From NCBI GenBank assembly GCA_964523405.1, contig CAZGAQ010000001.1:1-64000 (forward strand): 64,000 nt of DNA, given 5' to 3'. The notes below the pieces were generated by a model. The model had not been told where the DNA came from and did not search any database. It worked only from the letters and a program-made list of their open reading frames with translations. The position numbers were made by a program, and so were the translations under genes. Source of the DNA: CAZGAQ01 sp964523405. GTDB taxonomy: Bacteria > Planctomycetota > Phycisphaerae > UBA1845 > Fen-1342. Positions 53,266 to 62,954 of this stretch are shown here, in pieces. Position 1 is the stretch's first letter, and every line of letters starts with the position of its first letter.

Positions 53266-54671
53266 GGCTGCCCCCCGAGAGCCGGATCGACGCCTGGTGG
53301 TGCGGTCGTCGGCTGCGACTGGCGCGGCCCAACGAGGCGCGCCACGCGCGTCGTCCGTGCGGCCACCCGCGCCGTCGCGGTCGCCACCACGGCGCCGTTG
53401 CACAGAATGAAGATCGGGTTGATCATCGCGTTGGGCAGGTTGTCCAGCGCGTACATCAGCAGCAGCACACACAAAGCGGCCGCCGGCGCGAAAACCGGTT
53501 TGCCCCAATGCGCCGTCGAGACGCGGCGGAGGAACAGCAGAGGGGGCAGCATGAAAGCGAGCGTGATCGCCCCCAATCCGACCAACCCGTTCAGACCGGC
53601 CGCAATGACCCAAAACTCGTCCGGGGTGGTCATGTTCGCTTCGGTGCTTTCGTCGCGCACGAGGTTGCGGCCCCAGCCGCCCCAGCCGAGGCCCGGGCGC
53701 TGCAGGGCGCGGGCCATCAGCTTGTCCTCGTTGACGAGGCGGAACTCGAGCGATTCGGCGCGCTCCGGATTGATCCGGTCGGCCAGACGCACCAGCGCCG
53801 CCCCGTCCCAGTGTCCAGCCGTGCGTGCGAGCATATAGCCGGCCGGCACGAGTGCCACCAGCAGTACGGCCCAGCCGCGCCGGCCCCGCTCGGCGAAGAA
53901 CAGCAGCGCGACCCCGATGACCAGCAACAGCGCCGAGCCCAGCGACTTGCACAAGGCCGTCGTGAGCAGCAGCAGCCCGAGCAACGGCCAGACCGGCAGC
54001 GCTCCGAACCAGCGCACCGTCCGGGTGCGCCACAGCCAGATCCCCAGGAGCGCAGCCGCGGTCATCCACATGCCGACCATCAGGCCGTGCTGCATGAACA
54101 CCATCGGCCGCCAGCCACCGAAGCGGAGCGTCTGCACCCAGTCGTGCTGGTGAAAGCCGTAGAAGATCAGGTGCAACTGCGGGCTCATCTTGATTTCGAA
54201 CAGACAGAGGGGCACGTAGACGAGTCCGCCGATGAAGATGCCGATGGCCAGCTCGCGCAGGGCGGCCAGATCGCGAAAGTACACGCGCCCGATGAAGTAC
54301 GGGAAGCCCCACTCGACCGTGCGCTCGAGCGTGGCCGAGAATCCATCGTAGGGCCCCAGGTCGTTCGACAGCGAGGACAGGAAGGGTACGCTGCACCACA
54401 CCAGCATCGGCAGGTCGGCCCAGTGAGGACGGAAGGTGCGCAGCCGCGAGATGTCGAAGATGAGTGTGGCGAGCAGTACGCCGGCGCACGTCGCGGACAT
54501 CTTCGTGTAGTCGGGCAGGCCCTTCACCTGATAGCCGGCCATCGGGAGGAACAGCCAGGCGGTCAGGAAGGCCACGATCACGGCGCGGCGCGTGGGCAGC
54601 GTCGCGAACAGGAACAAGACGACCGGAATCCAGCCGAGCATCACGACGTGGGCGAACAGGTTCATGTTCAT
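53262..54671 (-). CDS. O-antigen ligase/polymerase-like membrane protein (Wzy/WaaL type)
   Basis: A 469-residue protein with about twelve membrane helices and a large periplasmic loop (roughly 270-370) containing RALQRPGLGWGGWGRN, the position and style of the Wzy_C/O-antigen ligase signature. It would polymerise the repeat units or ligate the chain. ATG 54671 overlaps the upstream GT4 stop (ATGA). No membrane anchor to other families was seen. Polymerase versus ligase cannot be decided from sequence alone; as the only such protein in a locus that also encodes a flippase, Wzy is the more likely role. Confidence 0.78.
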   Translation of the reverse strand: MNMNLFAHVVMLGWIPVVLFLFATLPTRRAVIVAFLTAWLFLPMAGYQVKGLPDYTKMSATCAGVLLATLIFDISRLRTFRPHWADLPMLVWCSVPFLSSLSNDLGPYDGFSATLERTVEWGFPYFIGRVYFRDLAALRELAIGIFIGGLVYVPLCLFEIKMSPQLHLIFYGFHQHDWVQTLRFGGWRPMVFMQHGLMVGMWMTAAALLGIWLWRTRTVRWFGALPVWPLLGLLLLTTALCKSLGSALLLVIGVALLFFAERGRRGWAVLLVALVPAGYMLARTAGHWDGAALVRLADRINPERAESLEFRLVNEDKLMARALQRPGLGWGGWGRNLVRDESTEANMTTPDEFWVIAAGLNGLVGLGAITLAFMLPPLLFLRRVSTAHWGKPVFAPAAALCVLLLMYALDNLPNAMINPIFILCNGAVVATATARVAARTTRVARLVGPRQSQPTTAPPGVDPALGGQP

Positions 54672-55774
54672 CGCGGTGCGCCCTCCACCGAGTGGCGTGC
54701 GAGCGCCAGGTGCAACGCCGCTTCGAAGCGCTCCGCCGCGTCGTCCCAGCTGTAGCGTGTCACCGTGGCCAGGGCGGCGTTTGACAGCGCGCACCAAGCC
54801 GGCTCCGCTAGCGCGGCAAGCTCGCGGATCGCCGTCGCCAGCGCGGCCGCATCTCCCGCCGGAACGAGCCGTCCGCCCCCACGCGCCAGGAGTTCCGGCG
54901 CTGCGCCGGCCGGCATCGCCAGCACGGGGGTGCGACAGGCCATCGCCTCGAGGATCGGCAACCCAAAGCCCTCGGCGCGGCTCGAAAATAGCCAGGCGTC
55001 GCAGCGGGCGTAGAGCTCCTTGAGCTGGTCCTGCGGCGGATTGCGATAGTACTCCGCTCCGGGCGGCAGCGGCAGACGCGGGTCCAGTTCCTCGTGGCCA
55101 AACGCGATCACGTGCAAGTTCGGTACGTCACGCCTGGCCTGCCGTAGCGCCGCCAGCGCGAGATCAATGCCCTTGGCGGGAATTGCCGTGTACAGCAGAC
55201 CGACCGTGGGGCGGGCCTGCTTGCCGCGCGGCGGCGCATGGAACTGCACCGTGTCCACGCTGTTGGGCACGAGGCTGACCTGCGTGTCACCGTACTGGGC
55301 CGCGCGGTCGACGAGCCATTGGGCAACCGCGATCTTGTGCAGCGGCAGACGCCACGTGGCGTCGACGCGGGCCACCGGATTAGCGCCCCAGCCGTCGTAC
55401 CCCTGCAGGAAGTACACTGGCGCGCCCTTTGACGGCCCGTAGCCGGCGACCCACTCCGCCGTCTCCCACCAGGTCGCAATGACGACGTCGCCGTCCGGCA
55501 CGTCCGCCTCCGTGATTGGCACGCCCGCGGGCAGAATGCGATGCGGCACCGCGACTGCGTCGAGGTGTGAGGGGTAGCGTTGTTGTCGCGGCCAGTGCCC
55601 GCTGGTCAGCAGCGTCCGCATGCGGCTGCGCAAGCCGGGGAGCCGCTTCGCCCGCGACACGACGCGCACGTCATGGCCCCGGCGGCGCAGGCGGTCGGCA
55701 TAAATGGAGATGACGCGCGTGCCGCCGTCCATCCACGCCAAAGCCATCACGAACGTAATCCGCAGGGGAGACAT
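54668..55774 (-). CDS. Glycosyltransferase family 4
   Basis: A 368-residue GT-B enzyme. N-terminal: RITFVMALAWMDGGTRVISI and YADRLRRRGHDVRVVSRA. Middle: VYFLQGYDGWGANPVARVDA and SLVPNSVDTVQFHAPPRG. C-terminal: LLYTAIPAKGIDLALAALRQ and SRAEGFGLPILEAMACRTPV, the GT4 E-x7-E block. It resembles WsaF-like rhamnan-associated transferases in the QGYD element. Start ATG 55774 lies 4 nt after the flippase stop and follows a GGGG-rich site. Confidence 0.88.
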   Translation of the reverse strand: MSPLRITFVMALAWMDGGTRVISIYADRLRRRGHDVRVVSRAKRLPGLRSRMRTLLTSGHWPRQQRYPSHLDAVAVPHRILPAGVPITEADVPDGDVVIATWWETAEWVAGYGPSKGAPVYFLQGYDGWGANPVARVDATWRLPLHKIAVAQWLVDRAAQYGDTQVSLVPNSVDTVQFHAPPRGKQARPTVGLLYTAIPAKGIDLALAALRQARRDVPNLHVIAFGHEELDPRLPLPPGAEYYRNPPQDQLKELYARCDAWLFSSRAEGFGLPILEAMACRTPVLAMPAGAAPELLARGGGRLVPAGDAAALATAIRELAALAEPAWCALSNAALATVTRYSWDDAAERFEAALHLALARHSVEGAPR

Positions 55775-55778
55775 CGGT

Positions 55779-57323
55779 CTAGTGCGACTCCGGGAGGGGG
55801 CTGACCGGGGCGGCCGGGCGCCGGGCGCCACGTTCCTGCAGTGCCAGCCGAATGGCGCCTGGCAGCCACAGCAGACCGCCCAGCAGCACGGCACCGGTGG
55901 CGACGACCCAGTTCGGCCACTGGGCCTGCGCCGCGGGCCATGCGGCCAGGTAGCCCAGTGCGGCTCCGATGGCACTCATCGCAATGATTCCGAGATCGGC
56001 GCGCCAGGCGCGAATCCCCTCGCGCTCGAGCAGCGCGACCGCCACGACGTACTTGCAGACGTCCGAAGCGGCCAAGCCCAGCAACGCGCCTGGGAACGCA
56101 TGCAGGTACCAGCCCGTCGGCACGAGCACGACCATCGCGACCAGTTTGACGGCGCTGCCCGCCGCGACCGCAGCCGACCGGCCCCGCGCGAGCAGGGCGC
56201 TACCGTTCATGCATTCGAGCGACTGGAAGAGAATACCGGCGGCGGCGATCTGCAGCATCCACCCGGCCTCGTGATAGCGACGATCGTAGAGTGTCGCGAT
56301 GAGCCAGGGTCCGGAGGCCAACAGGGTCGATGCCAGCGCACCGGCCATGATGACCAGGGGTTGCCGCGCGCGGTTGAACACACGGTTTAGCGCCGTCAGG
56401 TCGTCTGCCACGCGGCTGTAGGCCGGGAACAAGACGGACTGGAACAACCGCGTGATGATCTGCTGCGGCAGCAGCGCGATGCCCAGCGCGATGCCGTAAA
56501 CGCCCAGCACTTCCATGGACACGAACTTGCCGAAGATCAGTCGGTCGCCCTGCGCCACGCAGAATGCCAGCAGCGTGCTGACGAAGATCCACCGCCCGAA
56601 GCGGAATAGCGCCCGCGCGGCCTCTTTCTCCCAGTGGAGCGTACAGCGCGGCCCGGGCAGCAGCACGTGCGTGCCGATCATCTTGAGCAAAGCGGCGCCA
56701 ATCCCGCCGGCCACCAGCGCCCAGACCGACGGTGCGAACCAGGCCCACGCGATCATGACGATGGCTGACGCCGCCTGCGTGGCCAGTTCCAGCAGCGTCA
56801 CGCGGCCCAGCGCCAGGCGGCGATTGGCCAGCACCAGCGCCGTCGAGTTGAAACCGCCGACCAGGGCTGTCAGGCCGGCCACCGGCAGAATCGACGCCAA
56901 CTGCGGCTGCTCGTAGAACAAGGACAGGGGATAGGCCAGCACGGCGCACGCGAGTGCGAGGATGACCCCGCGCACGGCCTGGATCGTCCAGGCGGTGTTA
57001 AGGAAGGCGCGCTCCTCACCGCGCGGGTTCTGTACGATGCTCGGGCCGATGCCGACATCCGAGAACATCTGGATGCCTTGCAGCAGCACGTTGACGATCG
57101 TCATCAGGCCGAACGCGCCCGGAAACAGCAGGCGTGCCAGAACGAGGTTGCTCGCGAACCGAATCGCCTGGGCGCCGCCGTAGCCCACCAGGGTCCACGC
57201 GGCCCCGCGAAAGGCCAGGGCCTTGAGCGAATGCGGGCGGCGCGGGGCATACGACGCCGGCACCGGCGTGTCGCCGGAGCCGCCGGACGACGCGGCCGCG
57301 CTCAGCAAAGCCTCCTGGCTCAC
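55779..57323 (-). CDS. Polysaccharide flippase (MATE/Wzx-like)
   Basis: A 514-residue protein with twelve to fourteen helices of the MVF/Wzx class that moves lipid-linked oligosaccharides across the inner membrane. It begins FRGAAWTLVGYGGAQAIRFA, then SNLVLARLLFPGAFGLMTIV and MFSDVGIGPSIVQN, which are typical first-helix and loop sequences. GTG 57323 is chosen because it overlaps the stop of the WecB-like gene (GTGA) and gives the right length. It supplies the export step for the locus. Confidence 0.9.
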   Translation of the reverse strand: MSQEALLSAAASSGGSGDTPVPASYAPRRPHSLKALAFRGAAWTLVGYGGAQAIRFASNLVLARLLFPGAFGLMTIVNVLLQGIQMFSDVGIGPSIVQNPRGEERAFLNTAWTIQAVRGVILALACAVLAYPLSLFYEQPQLASILPVAGLTALVGGFNSTALVLANRRLALGRVTLLELATQAASAIVMIAWAWFAPSVWALVAGGIGAALLKMIGTHVLLPGPRCTLHWEKEAARALFRFGRWIFVSTLLAFCVAQGDRLIFGKFVSMEVLGVYGIALGIALLPQQIITRLFQSVLFPAYSRVADDLTALNRVFNRARQPLVIMAGALASTLLASGPWLIATLYDRRYHEAGWMLQIAAAGILFQSLECMNGSALLARGRSAAVAAGSAVKLVAMVVLVPTGWYLHAFPGALLGLAASDVCKYVVAVALLEREGIRAWRADLGIIAMSAIGAALGYLAAWPAAQAQWPNWVVATGAVLLGGLLWLPGAIRLALQERGARRPAAPVSPLPESH

Positions 57324-58192
57324 GAGCGCTCTCCCTGCGCCGTCGGGCGCCGCAGTGAGAACCGGCCGGCCAGCGCGCGCAACACCAGTTCCGCGCCAAA
57401 CGGCAGCCCCTGCACGAGGTAGCGCTGGGCCAGGCGCCGCGGTTCCTGCGTCAGACGAAAGACCCATTCCAGCCCGGCATGCTGCATCCAGCGCGGCGCG
57501 CGCCGGACGTGGCCACACAGGAAGCTGAAGCTGATGCCCACACCGACCCACCACGCGTCCGGAGCGGCGTCGCGGATGCGTTCGATCAGTCGTTCCCCCT
57601 TCGGGAAGCTCAAGGCAACGAATACGATGCGCGGCCGGGCTGCCGCGATGGCCGCGGCGATCCGCGCGATCTCCCGCTCGTCCTGTTCGAAGCCGAACGG
57701 TGGGCAGTGTGTGCCGACGAGCTGCAACTCGGGATGCCGCGCGCGAAGTACCCGCGCGGCCTCGTCGGCCGTACCCGGGGCGCCGCCCAGCAGGTAGACG
57801 GGCAAGCCAGCCCGTGCCGCTGCGGCGGGCAGGCTGTTAATCAGGTTGGAGCCGCAGACCTTTCCCGGCAAGGGGGTGCCCTGCAGGTGGCTCGCCAGCA
57901 GGATGGGTGTGCCATCGCAGACAACGAGGTCAGCGCGCGACACCAGCTGCCGGATGCCCGGGTCGCGCACGCACTGCCGCAGGATGTCCAGGTTGGGTGT
58001 CACGACCCAGCCCCCGCGCCCCGCCAGGGCCAGCTGCGTGATGCACGCCACGCATTCCGCCTCGATCAGCGGGTGAAACTGCACGCCGGCAATCGTGATC
58101 GTCGGTGGAATCGCCGGCGCAGCCGCAATCGCGGACCCCGCGCGCGGCGCGGATTGGGCTTCAGTACGCATCATGCCCCGGCACGTCTCCAT
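57320..58192 (-). CDS. WecB/TagA/CpsF-family glycosyltransferase
   Basis: A 290-residue GT26 enzyme that adds a sugar (often N-acetylmannosaminuronate or N-acetylmannosamine) to a lipid-linked first sugar. Motifs are GGWVVTPNLDILRQCVRD, ADLVVCDGTPILLASHLQG, YLLGGAPGTADEAARVLR and FVALSFPKGERLIERIRD, with WWVGVGISFSFLCGHVRRAP near the end. ATG 58192 is assumed; ATG 58174 or 58171 are possible. It lies 9 nt from gmd. Confidence 0.88.
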   Translation of the reverse strand: METCRGMMRTEAQSAPRAGSAIAAAPAIPPTITIAGVQFHPLIEAECVACITQLALAGRGGWVVTPNLDILRQCVRDPGIRQLVSRADLVVCDGTPILLASHLQGTPLPGKVCGSNLINSLPAAAARAGLPVYLLGGAPGTADEAARVLRARHPELQLVGTHCPPFGFEQDEREIARIAAAIAAARPRIVFVALSFPKGERLIERIRDAAPDAWWVGVGISFSFLCGHVRRAPRWMQHAGLEWVFRLTQEPRRLAQRYLVQGLPFGAELVLRALAGRFSLRRPTAQGERS

Positions 58193-58201
58193 GCCCGCCG
58201 C

Positions 58202-59242
58202 TCACGCCGCCCCGCAGGCCTGCAGATCGGCGCGCATCATCATCTCCACAAGTTGCTCGAACTTGACCTGGGGCTGCCAGCCCAGCAGCCGCTTGGCCTT
58301 CGCTGGATCGCCGAGCAACAAGTCGACTTCGGCCGGGCGGTAATACGCCGGATCCACCTCGACCAGCACCTTGCCCGTCCGCCGGTCGCGCCCGACTTCG
58401 TTCTGTCCGGTGCCCTCCCAAACCACGTCGAAACCGGCGACGGCCGCCGCGCCGTTGACGAACTCGCGGACTGTGTGCGTCTCGCCCGTGGCGATGACAA
58501 AGTCCTCGGGGCGGTCCAGCTGCAGCATCCGCCACATGGCCTCGACGTACTCGCCGGCGAAGCCCCAGTCGCGGCGTGCGTCGAGATTGCCCAGCTCGAC
58601 GGGCCGGTCGGAGCCCGCCTTCAGGCGCGCGAGCCCGATCGTGATCTTCCGTGTGACGAAGTTCTCGCCGCGGCGCGGGGACTCGTGGTTAAACAGGATT
58701 CCGTTGCTGGCGTGCATGTCGTACGCCTCGCGGTAGTTCTTCACGATCCAGAAGGCGTAGAGCTTGGCCACGCCGTACGGCGAGCGCGGATGGAACGGAG
58801 TCTCCTCGTTCTGCGGGGTCTGTTCCACCTTGCCGTACAGCTCCGACGTCGATGCCTGGTAGAACCGCGTCGGCAGCCTGGCAATCCGGATCGCCTCCAG
58901 CAGCCGCAAGACGCCCGTGCCGACGATATCGCTCGTGTACTCCGGCTGCTGGAACGAAACCGCCACGTGACTCTGCGCGGCGAGGTTGTAGAGCTCGTCC
59001 GGCCGCGTCAGCGCGACGATGCGATTCAGGCTGCTCGAGTCGCCGAGATCGCCGTAGTGAATCTCGAAGACCTGCCGTGTCTTGCGCACCCGCTCGCGCA
59101 GCCCGTCGATTCGGTCGCGCGCCAGAGCCGAGGTGCGCCGCGCGACGGCGTGTACCTCATAGCCCTTGTCGAGCAGCAGCTCGGCCAGGTAGGAGCCATC
59201 CTGCCCCGTTACGCCGGTGATCAGTGCGACTTTGTTTGCCAC
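58202..59242 (-). CDS. gmd: GDP-mannose 4,6-dehydratase
   Basis: A 346-residue short-chain dehydrogenase/reductase-type enzyme that converts GDP-mannose to GDP-4-keto-6-deoxymannose. The nucleotide motif GVTGQDGSYLAELLLDKGYE, the catalytic TSELYGKVEQTP, YGVAKLYAFW (Tyr-x3-Lys), and FNHESPRRGENFVTRKI are diagnostic for Gmd. GTG 59242 gives the family's N-terminus ANKVALITG. No GDP-fucose synthase or GDP-rhamnose reductase gene is in the window. It lies between epsI and the wecB-like gene. Confidence 0.93.
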   Translation of the reverse strand: MANKVALITGVTGQDGSYLAELLLDKGYEVHAVARRTSALARDRIDGLRERVRKTRQVFEIHYGDLGDSSSLNRIVALTRPDELYNLAAQSHVAVSFQQPEYTSDIVGTGVLRLLEAIRIARLPTRFYQASTSELYGKVEQTPQNEETPFHPRSPYGVAKLYAFWIVKNYREAYDMHASNGILFNHESPRRGENFVTRKITIGLARLKAGSDRPVELGNLDARRDWGFAGEYVEAMWRMLQLDRPEDFVIATGETHTVREFVNGAAAVAGFDVVWEGTGQNEVGRDRRTGKVLVEVDPAYYRPAEVDLLLGDPAKAKRLLGWQPQVKFEQLVEMMMRADLQACGAA

Positions 59243-59309
59243 GGTCCTTACCCCAGTCGGGTCTGTGTCCTGTCTCTGCTCGGTACGTGCGCTTGCCAAC
59301 ACGTCCGGC

Positions 59310-60038
59310 TTACGGTGTCACCGCGTCCCAGTACGGCATCCTCTCCTCGAGCGGCCCTGCCAGGGCCGCCGTCAGCTCCTGGAGCGCCGCCAGGTCTTCC
59401 TTGTGATCGCGCTGCATCCGCGAAATCTGCAGCCGCGCGAAATACGCCGGCCGCTCGCCGAGCAGGTTCGCCGCCCGCGCATTGGGCTGCTTGAACGACT
59501 CGGTCTTCTGCTCGTACCGCCCGTTCATGATGTACGTACCCACAACCAGCAGCGTGTTGCCGAAGCCCTGGTCCGGGCGGAATTCGTACAGCACGCTCGA
59601 GACGGGCCGACCTGCCGCGCGCGGAATCGTCAACGGCTCCTGCGCCGTCTGCTTCCAGCCGTGCGCCACCACGCAGCGGTCCGGCCGATGTCCCAGCCAC
59701 GAGCGCGGCCGGCCGACGTAGCCGACAAACACGCTCAACTCGATGTCCAGTTGCGCGTGCCGATAGACGCGGCTGACGTACAGGTCGTCGAAGTGCGCGG
59801 CCTTGAGAACGCGCGGGTCGACGGGCACATCATGGCCATGCCACGGACCGACGTCCATGGGCAGCGTATCGAGCGGTTGGCGCGGCTGGACCGTCTGCCC
59901 CAGCGCACGGTCGACTTGGCCGAGCAGTAGGCGATGTCCCAGACCCGTGATCAGCAAGATGCCGACCGCCGCGCACAGCGCCGCGGTTTGCGACCGCCGC
60001 GCGGCAGCCGGGCTGGACCGTGGTGGCTGGGTCGTCAT
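59310..60038 (-). CDS. Exosortase-associated protein of the EpsI family (DUF3485)
   Basis: A 242-residue exported or membrane-anchored protein. One N-terminal helix (TAALCAAVGILLITGLG) is followed by the EpsI-type domain with LDTLPMDVGPWHGHDVPVDP, YVGRPRSWLGHRPDRCVVAH (with the conserved H-x-P-x-x-C) and YEFRPDQGFGN. EpsI proteins occur beside exosortases and sometimes as fusions with them; their exact role is unknown. ATG 60038 overlaps the exosortase stop (ATGA). Confidence 0.88.
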   Translation of the reverse strand: MTTQPPRSSPAAARRSQTAALCAAVGILLITGLGHRLLLGQVDRALGQTVQPRQPLDTLPMDVGPWHGHDVPVDPRVLKAAHFDDLYVSRVYRHAQLDIELSVFVGYVGRPRSWLGHRPDRCVVAHGWKQTAQEPLTIPRAAGRPVSSVLYEFRPDQGFGNTLLVVGTYIMNGRYEQKTESFKQPNARAANLLGERPAYFARLQISRMQRDHKEDLAALQELTAALAGPLEERMPYWDAVTP

Positions 60039-61036
60039 GACGTCGCCTCCGGCGGGCCCGCGCGGACGGGGTCGTGGCGGGCGGGCACGACCGCTTCCGG
60101 TTGCGCCAATTCCGAAAACAGGTTGAGCAGCTTCAGCACACCCAGGAGCAGCACGACCGCCAGCGGCATCATCGCCAGGCCGGCTGCGTCGTGGAACTGC
60201 TCTTCCAGCACCGTGCTCTGCGAGTACTGAAAGAACAACGTCGTTGCCAGCACGCGCAGCGCATTGCACAGGACCGCCACGGGCAGACTGGCCGCGCACA
60301 CCACGATCTTGTGCCACGCGGGACGCCGTGCCAGGAAGCACAGAAATGCGGCCGTGAACACGAACGCGGTCAGCATGCGCAGGCCGCTGCAAGCTTCCGC
60401 GACCATGACCGAGCCGCGCTCCTCCACTTGCAGGACGTTGCCCTCGCGCGCCACATAAAAACCAAGCAGTTCGAGTCCGGCGCGGCTCAGGCCGGTGGCC
60501 CAGTTCTGTAGCGGCATGGCGATCTGGTCATGCACGCGCATGGGCGGCGGCAGCATCAGCAGCAGGAACGCCTGCTCCCACAGCAAGCGCCGCCACAGCG
60601 CCGTTCCACCCACCCACAGCAAGCAGCCGCTGGCCGTCAGGACCAGCGCGAGCCGCTCCAGCGAACCAAAGGCGTAGTAGATCCCGACCGCGCGCAGCAG
60701 TTGGCTGCCCAGCACGATTCCCAGTCCCCACCAGCACGGGGTCAGCCGGCAGGCCGCGAGATCGTGGCGGCGTCGCCAGACCAGGTAGATCAGCACGGGG
60801 GGCACGAGCTGTCCCGCCGAGTAATCCTCGTTGCGGTTCCAGAACGCCCGCAGGTCCATCAGCGTCGGCCAATAGCTCCAGATCAGCAGCGCGAGCAGCG
60901 CGATGACCACCCACACGGCGCGCGCCCGCAGGGCCGCGTGAATCTCCGCCATCGTCCCTGGCCGGGCAACCGCCGCGCCCTTCGGCGGACGTCCCAGCGA
61001 TGGCGTTCCGCGCCAGGCCGACGTCGTGGTTCTCAT
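60035..61036 (-). CDS. Exosortase (transpeptidase-like sorting enzyme for PEP-CTERM proteins)
   Basis: A 333-residue membrane protein with about eight helices. The proposed catalytic triad is present: Cys216 in VAEACSGLRMLTAF, Arg261 in CNALRVLATT and His282 in FHDAAGLAMMP. The N-terminal part contains YWPTLMDLRAFWNRNEDYSA, typical for the family. Exosortases process proteins ending in PEP-TM-basic tails, such as the one at 16302-17213. ATG 61036 overlaps the rfbD stop (ATGA). The subtype was not assigned. Confidence 0.92.
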   Translation of the reverse strand: MRTTTSAWRGTPSLGRPPKGAAVARPGTMAEIHAALRARAVWVVIALLALLIWSYWPTLMDLRAFWNRNEDYSAGQLVPPVLIYLVWRRRHDLAACRLTPCWWGLGIVLGSQLLRAVGIYYAFGSLERLALVLTASGCLLWVGGTALWRRLLWEQAFLLLMLPPPMRVHDQIAMPLQNWATGLSRAGLELLGFYVAREGNVLQVEERGSVMVAEACSGLRMLTAFVFTAAFLCFLARRPAWHKIVVCAASLPVAVLCNALRVLATTLFFQYSQSTVLEEQFHDAAGLAMMPLAVVLLLGVLKLLNLFSELAQPEAVVPARHDPVRAGPPEATS

Positions 61037-61920
61037 GCTGGGCCCTCCGCGGTGGTCCCACGGTGGTCGGCCCGCGTCCGCAAATACTCCTGCAGCATCG
61101 CGCGCCAACCCGGGCACGGCGGCACGTCCAGCGCGGCGAGCCGCGTGCTGCGCAGGGCCGACATGGCCGGACGCGGGGCCCGCGCGCCGAACTGCGCGGT
61201 CGTGATCGGCTCTACTGCGATCGGCATGCCGGCGAGATCGAAGATCGCCTGGGCGAATTCGTGCCAGGTGCAACTGTCGCGGGCGGCTACGTGCACAAGG
61301 CCCGTCGCACGGCGCTGTACCAGCATGATCAGGCGCTCGGCGCACACGACGGTGGATGTCGGCGACAAGCGCTGGTCGCTCACCACCCGTACCGGCTTGC
61401 CGGCCTGCCCGAGCCGCAGCATCGTTTCCACGAAGTTCCCGCCTTTTCCGCGCGCCCCCGCGTGGCCATATAGCCCGCACGTTCGGACGATGAGCGCGCG
61501 GCGGTTACCGGCACAGGTCAAGTGCTCGCCCGCCAGCTTGCTCGTGCCGTACACGCTCAAGGGGCCGGGGAGATCGTCCTCGCAGTAGGCGGTTGCCGTT
61601 GTACCGGCGCGGCCAAACACGTAGTCCGTGCTCAAGTACACCACGGCCGCTCCACAGGCCTCGGCGGCGCGCGCGACGTGCTGCGCACCACAGGCATTCA
61701 CCCGAAATGCGGCTTCCGCTTCATCCTCGCACTGATCCACATTCGTCTGAGCCGCGCAGTTGATCACCACGTCCGGCCCGTACGTGCGCAGGGTGCGCGT
61801 CACCTCCGCGGGGCGCAGGACATCGAATTCCGGCCAATCGACGGCCAGACAATCCGGTCCCAGCCGAGCCCGCAGGTCGGTTCCGAGCTGGCCGTGTGCG
61901 CCGATCAGCGCCACCCGCAT
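61033..61920 (-). CDS. rfbD: dTDP-4-dehydrorhamnose reductase
   Basis: A 295-residue SDR-type enzyme, last step of dTDP-L-rhamnose synthesis. MRVALIGAHGQLGTDLRARL carries the nucleotide motif, followed by VVYLSTDYVFGRAG, then YGTSKLAGEHL (Tyr-x3-Lys) and SDQRLSPTSTVVCAERLI. ATG 61920 has AAGGAAAGGA upstream. It ends within the exosortase start. The partner epimerase gene rfbC was not found in the window. Confidence 0.92.
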   Translation of the reverse strand: MRVALIGAHGQLGTDLRARLGPDCLAVDWPEFDVLRPAEVTRTLRTYGPDVVINCAAQTNVDQCEDEAEAAFRVNACGAQHVARAAEACGAAVVYLSTDYVFGRAGTTATAYCEDDLPGPLSVYGTSKLAGEHLTCAGNRRALIVRTCGLYGHAGARGKGGNFVETMLRLGQAGKPVRVVSDQRLSPTSTVVCAERLIMLVQRRATGLVHVAARDSCTWHEFAQAIFDLAGMPIAVEPITTAQFGARAPRPAMSALRSTRLAALDVPPCPGWRAMLQEYLRTRADHRGTTAEGPA

Positions 61921-61943
61921 CGCGTCCTTTCCTTCCGCCCGCG

Positions 61944-62954
61944 TCACCGTTGTCCGTACTGCTTCTCGTAATACTGCCGGTAGGCTCCGGACTTGATCGC
62001 CCGCCACCAGGCTTCGTTCTCACGGTACCAGCGCACCGTCTCCCGAATCCCGGCCGCGAAGGGCACCTGCGGCCGCCAGCCGAGTGCCGTGGTCAACTTC
62101 GTGAAGTCCACGGCATAGCGGCGATCATGCGCCGGGCGGTCCTTCACCGGCCGAATGAACGACTGATCTTTGCCGAGCTCGCGCAGGATCGTGTGCGTGA
62201 GCGTCAGGTTGGTCAGTTCGTTGTCGCCGCCGATGTTATAGACCTCGCCGGGCGTGCCGCGCTCCAGCACGAGCCGCAGGCCGTCGCAGTGATCCCACAC
62301 GTGAATCCAGTCGCGGACGTTGAGACCGTCGCCATACAGCGGTACGGGCTGGTTCTCGAGCAGGTTCGTGATAAACAGCGGAATGACTTTCTCGGGGAAC
62401 TGGTACGGGCCGTAGTTGTTCGAGCACCGCGTGATCAGCGCCGGCAGACCGTGCGTCTCGTGGTAGGCCCGCACGAGCAGGTCGGCGCCGGCCTTCGAGG
62501 CGCTGTAGGGGCTGTTGGGCGCCAAGGGCGAGGTCTCCGTGAACTTGCCGGTGGGACCCAGCGAGCCATATACCTCGTCCGTCGAGACCTGCAGATAGCG
62601 GTCCACGCCGCTTTGTCGGGCCGCGTCGAGCAGCACCTGCGTGCCGAGCACGTTGGTCCGCACGAACTCTGCCCCCCCATGGATACTGCGATCCACGTGG
62701 CTCTCCGCGGCGAAGTTCACGAGTGCCCACAAGGGTGCCGCGCAGGCCGCCCGCACCGCCGCCGCGTCGCAGATGTCGCCGTGCACGAACTCGAAGCGCC
62801 CGCTCTCGGCCAGCCCGGCCAGATTCTCCAGGTTGCCCGCGTAGGTCAGCGCATCGTAAGCCACGATGTGCCAGTCCGGCTGGGCAGCGAGGGCCCGCCG
62901 CACGAAGTTCGCGCCGATGAAGCCCGCGGCACCGGTGACCAGCACGCGCCTCAT
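61944..62954 (-). CDS. rfbB: dTDP-glucose 4,6-dehydratase
   Basis: A 336-residue SDR enzyme converting dTDP-glucose to dTDP-4-keto-6-deoxyglucose. RVLVTGAAGFIGANFVRRAL, FAAESHVDRSIHGGAEFVRT, VSTDEVYGSLG and YSASKAGADLLVRAY give the full signature. TRCSNNYGPYQFPEKVIPLF and the RPxHDRRYAVD C-terminal region (RPAHDRRYAVDFTKL) confirm RfbB/RmlB. It overlaps rfbA by 4 nt and precedes rfbD by 23 nt. Confidence 0.95.
   Translation of the reverse strand: MRRVLVTGAAGFIGANFVRRALAAQPDWHIVAYDALTYAGNLENLAGLAESGRFEFVHGDICDAAAVRAACAAPLWALVNFAAESHVDRSIHGGAEFVRTNVLGTQVLLDAARQSGVDRYLQVSTDEVYGSLGPTGKFTETSPLAPNSPYSASKAGADLLVRAYHETHGLPALITRCSNNYGPYQFPEKVIPLFITNLLENQPVPLYGDGLNVRDWIHVWDHCDGLRLVLERGTPGEVYNIGGDNELTNLTLTHTILRELGKDQSFIRPVKDRPAHDRRYAVDFTKLTTALGWRPQVPFAAGIRETVRWYRENEAWWRAIKSGAYRQYYEKQYGQR

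Noticed and set aside
53266..54489. N-terminal extension of the GT2 gene ending at 52258
   Set aside because: It is an Arg/Ala-rich shadow of the Wzy-like gene in another frame; ATG 53265 with the stop overlap explains the true start.
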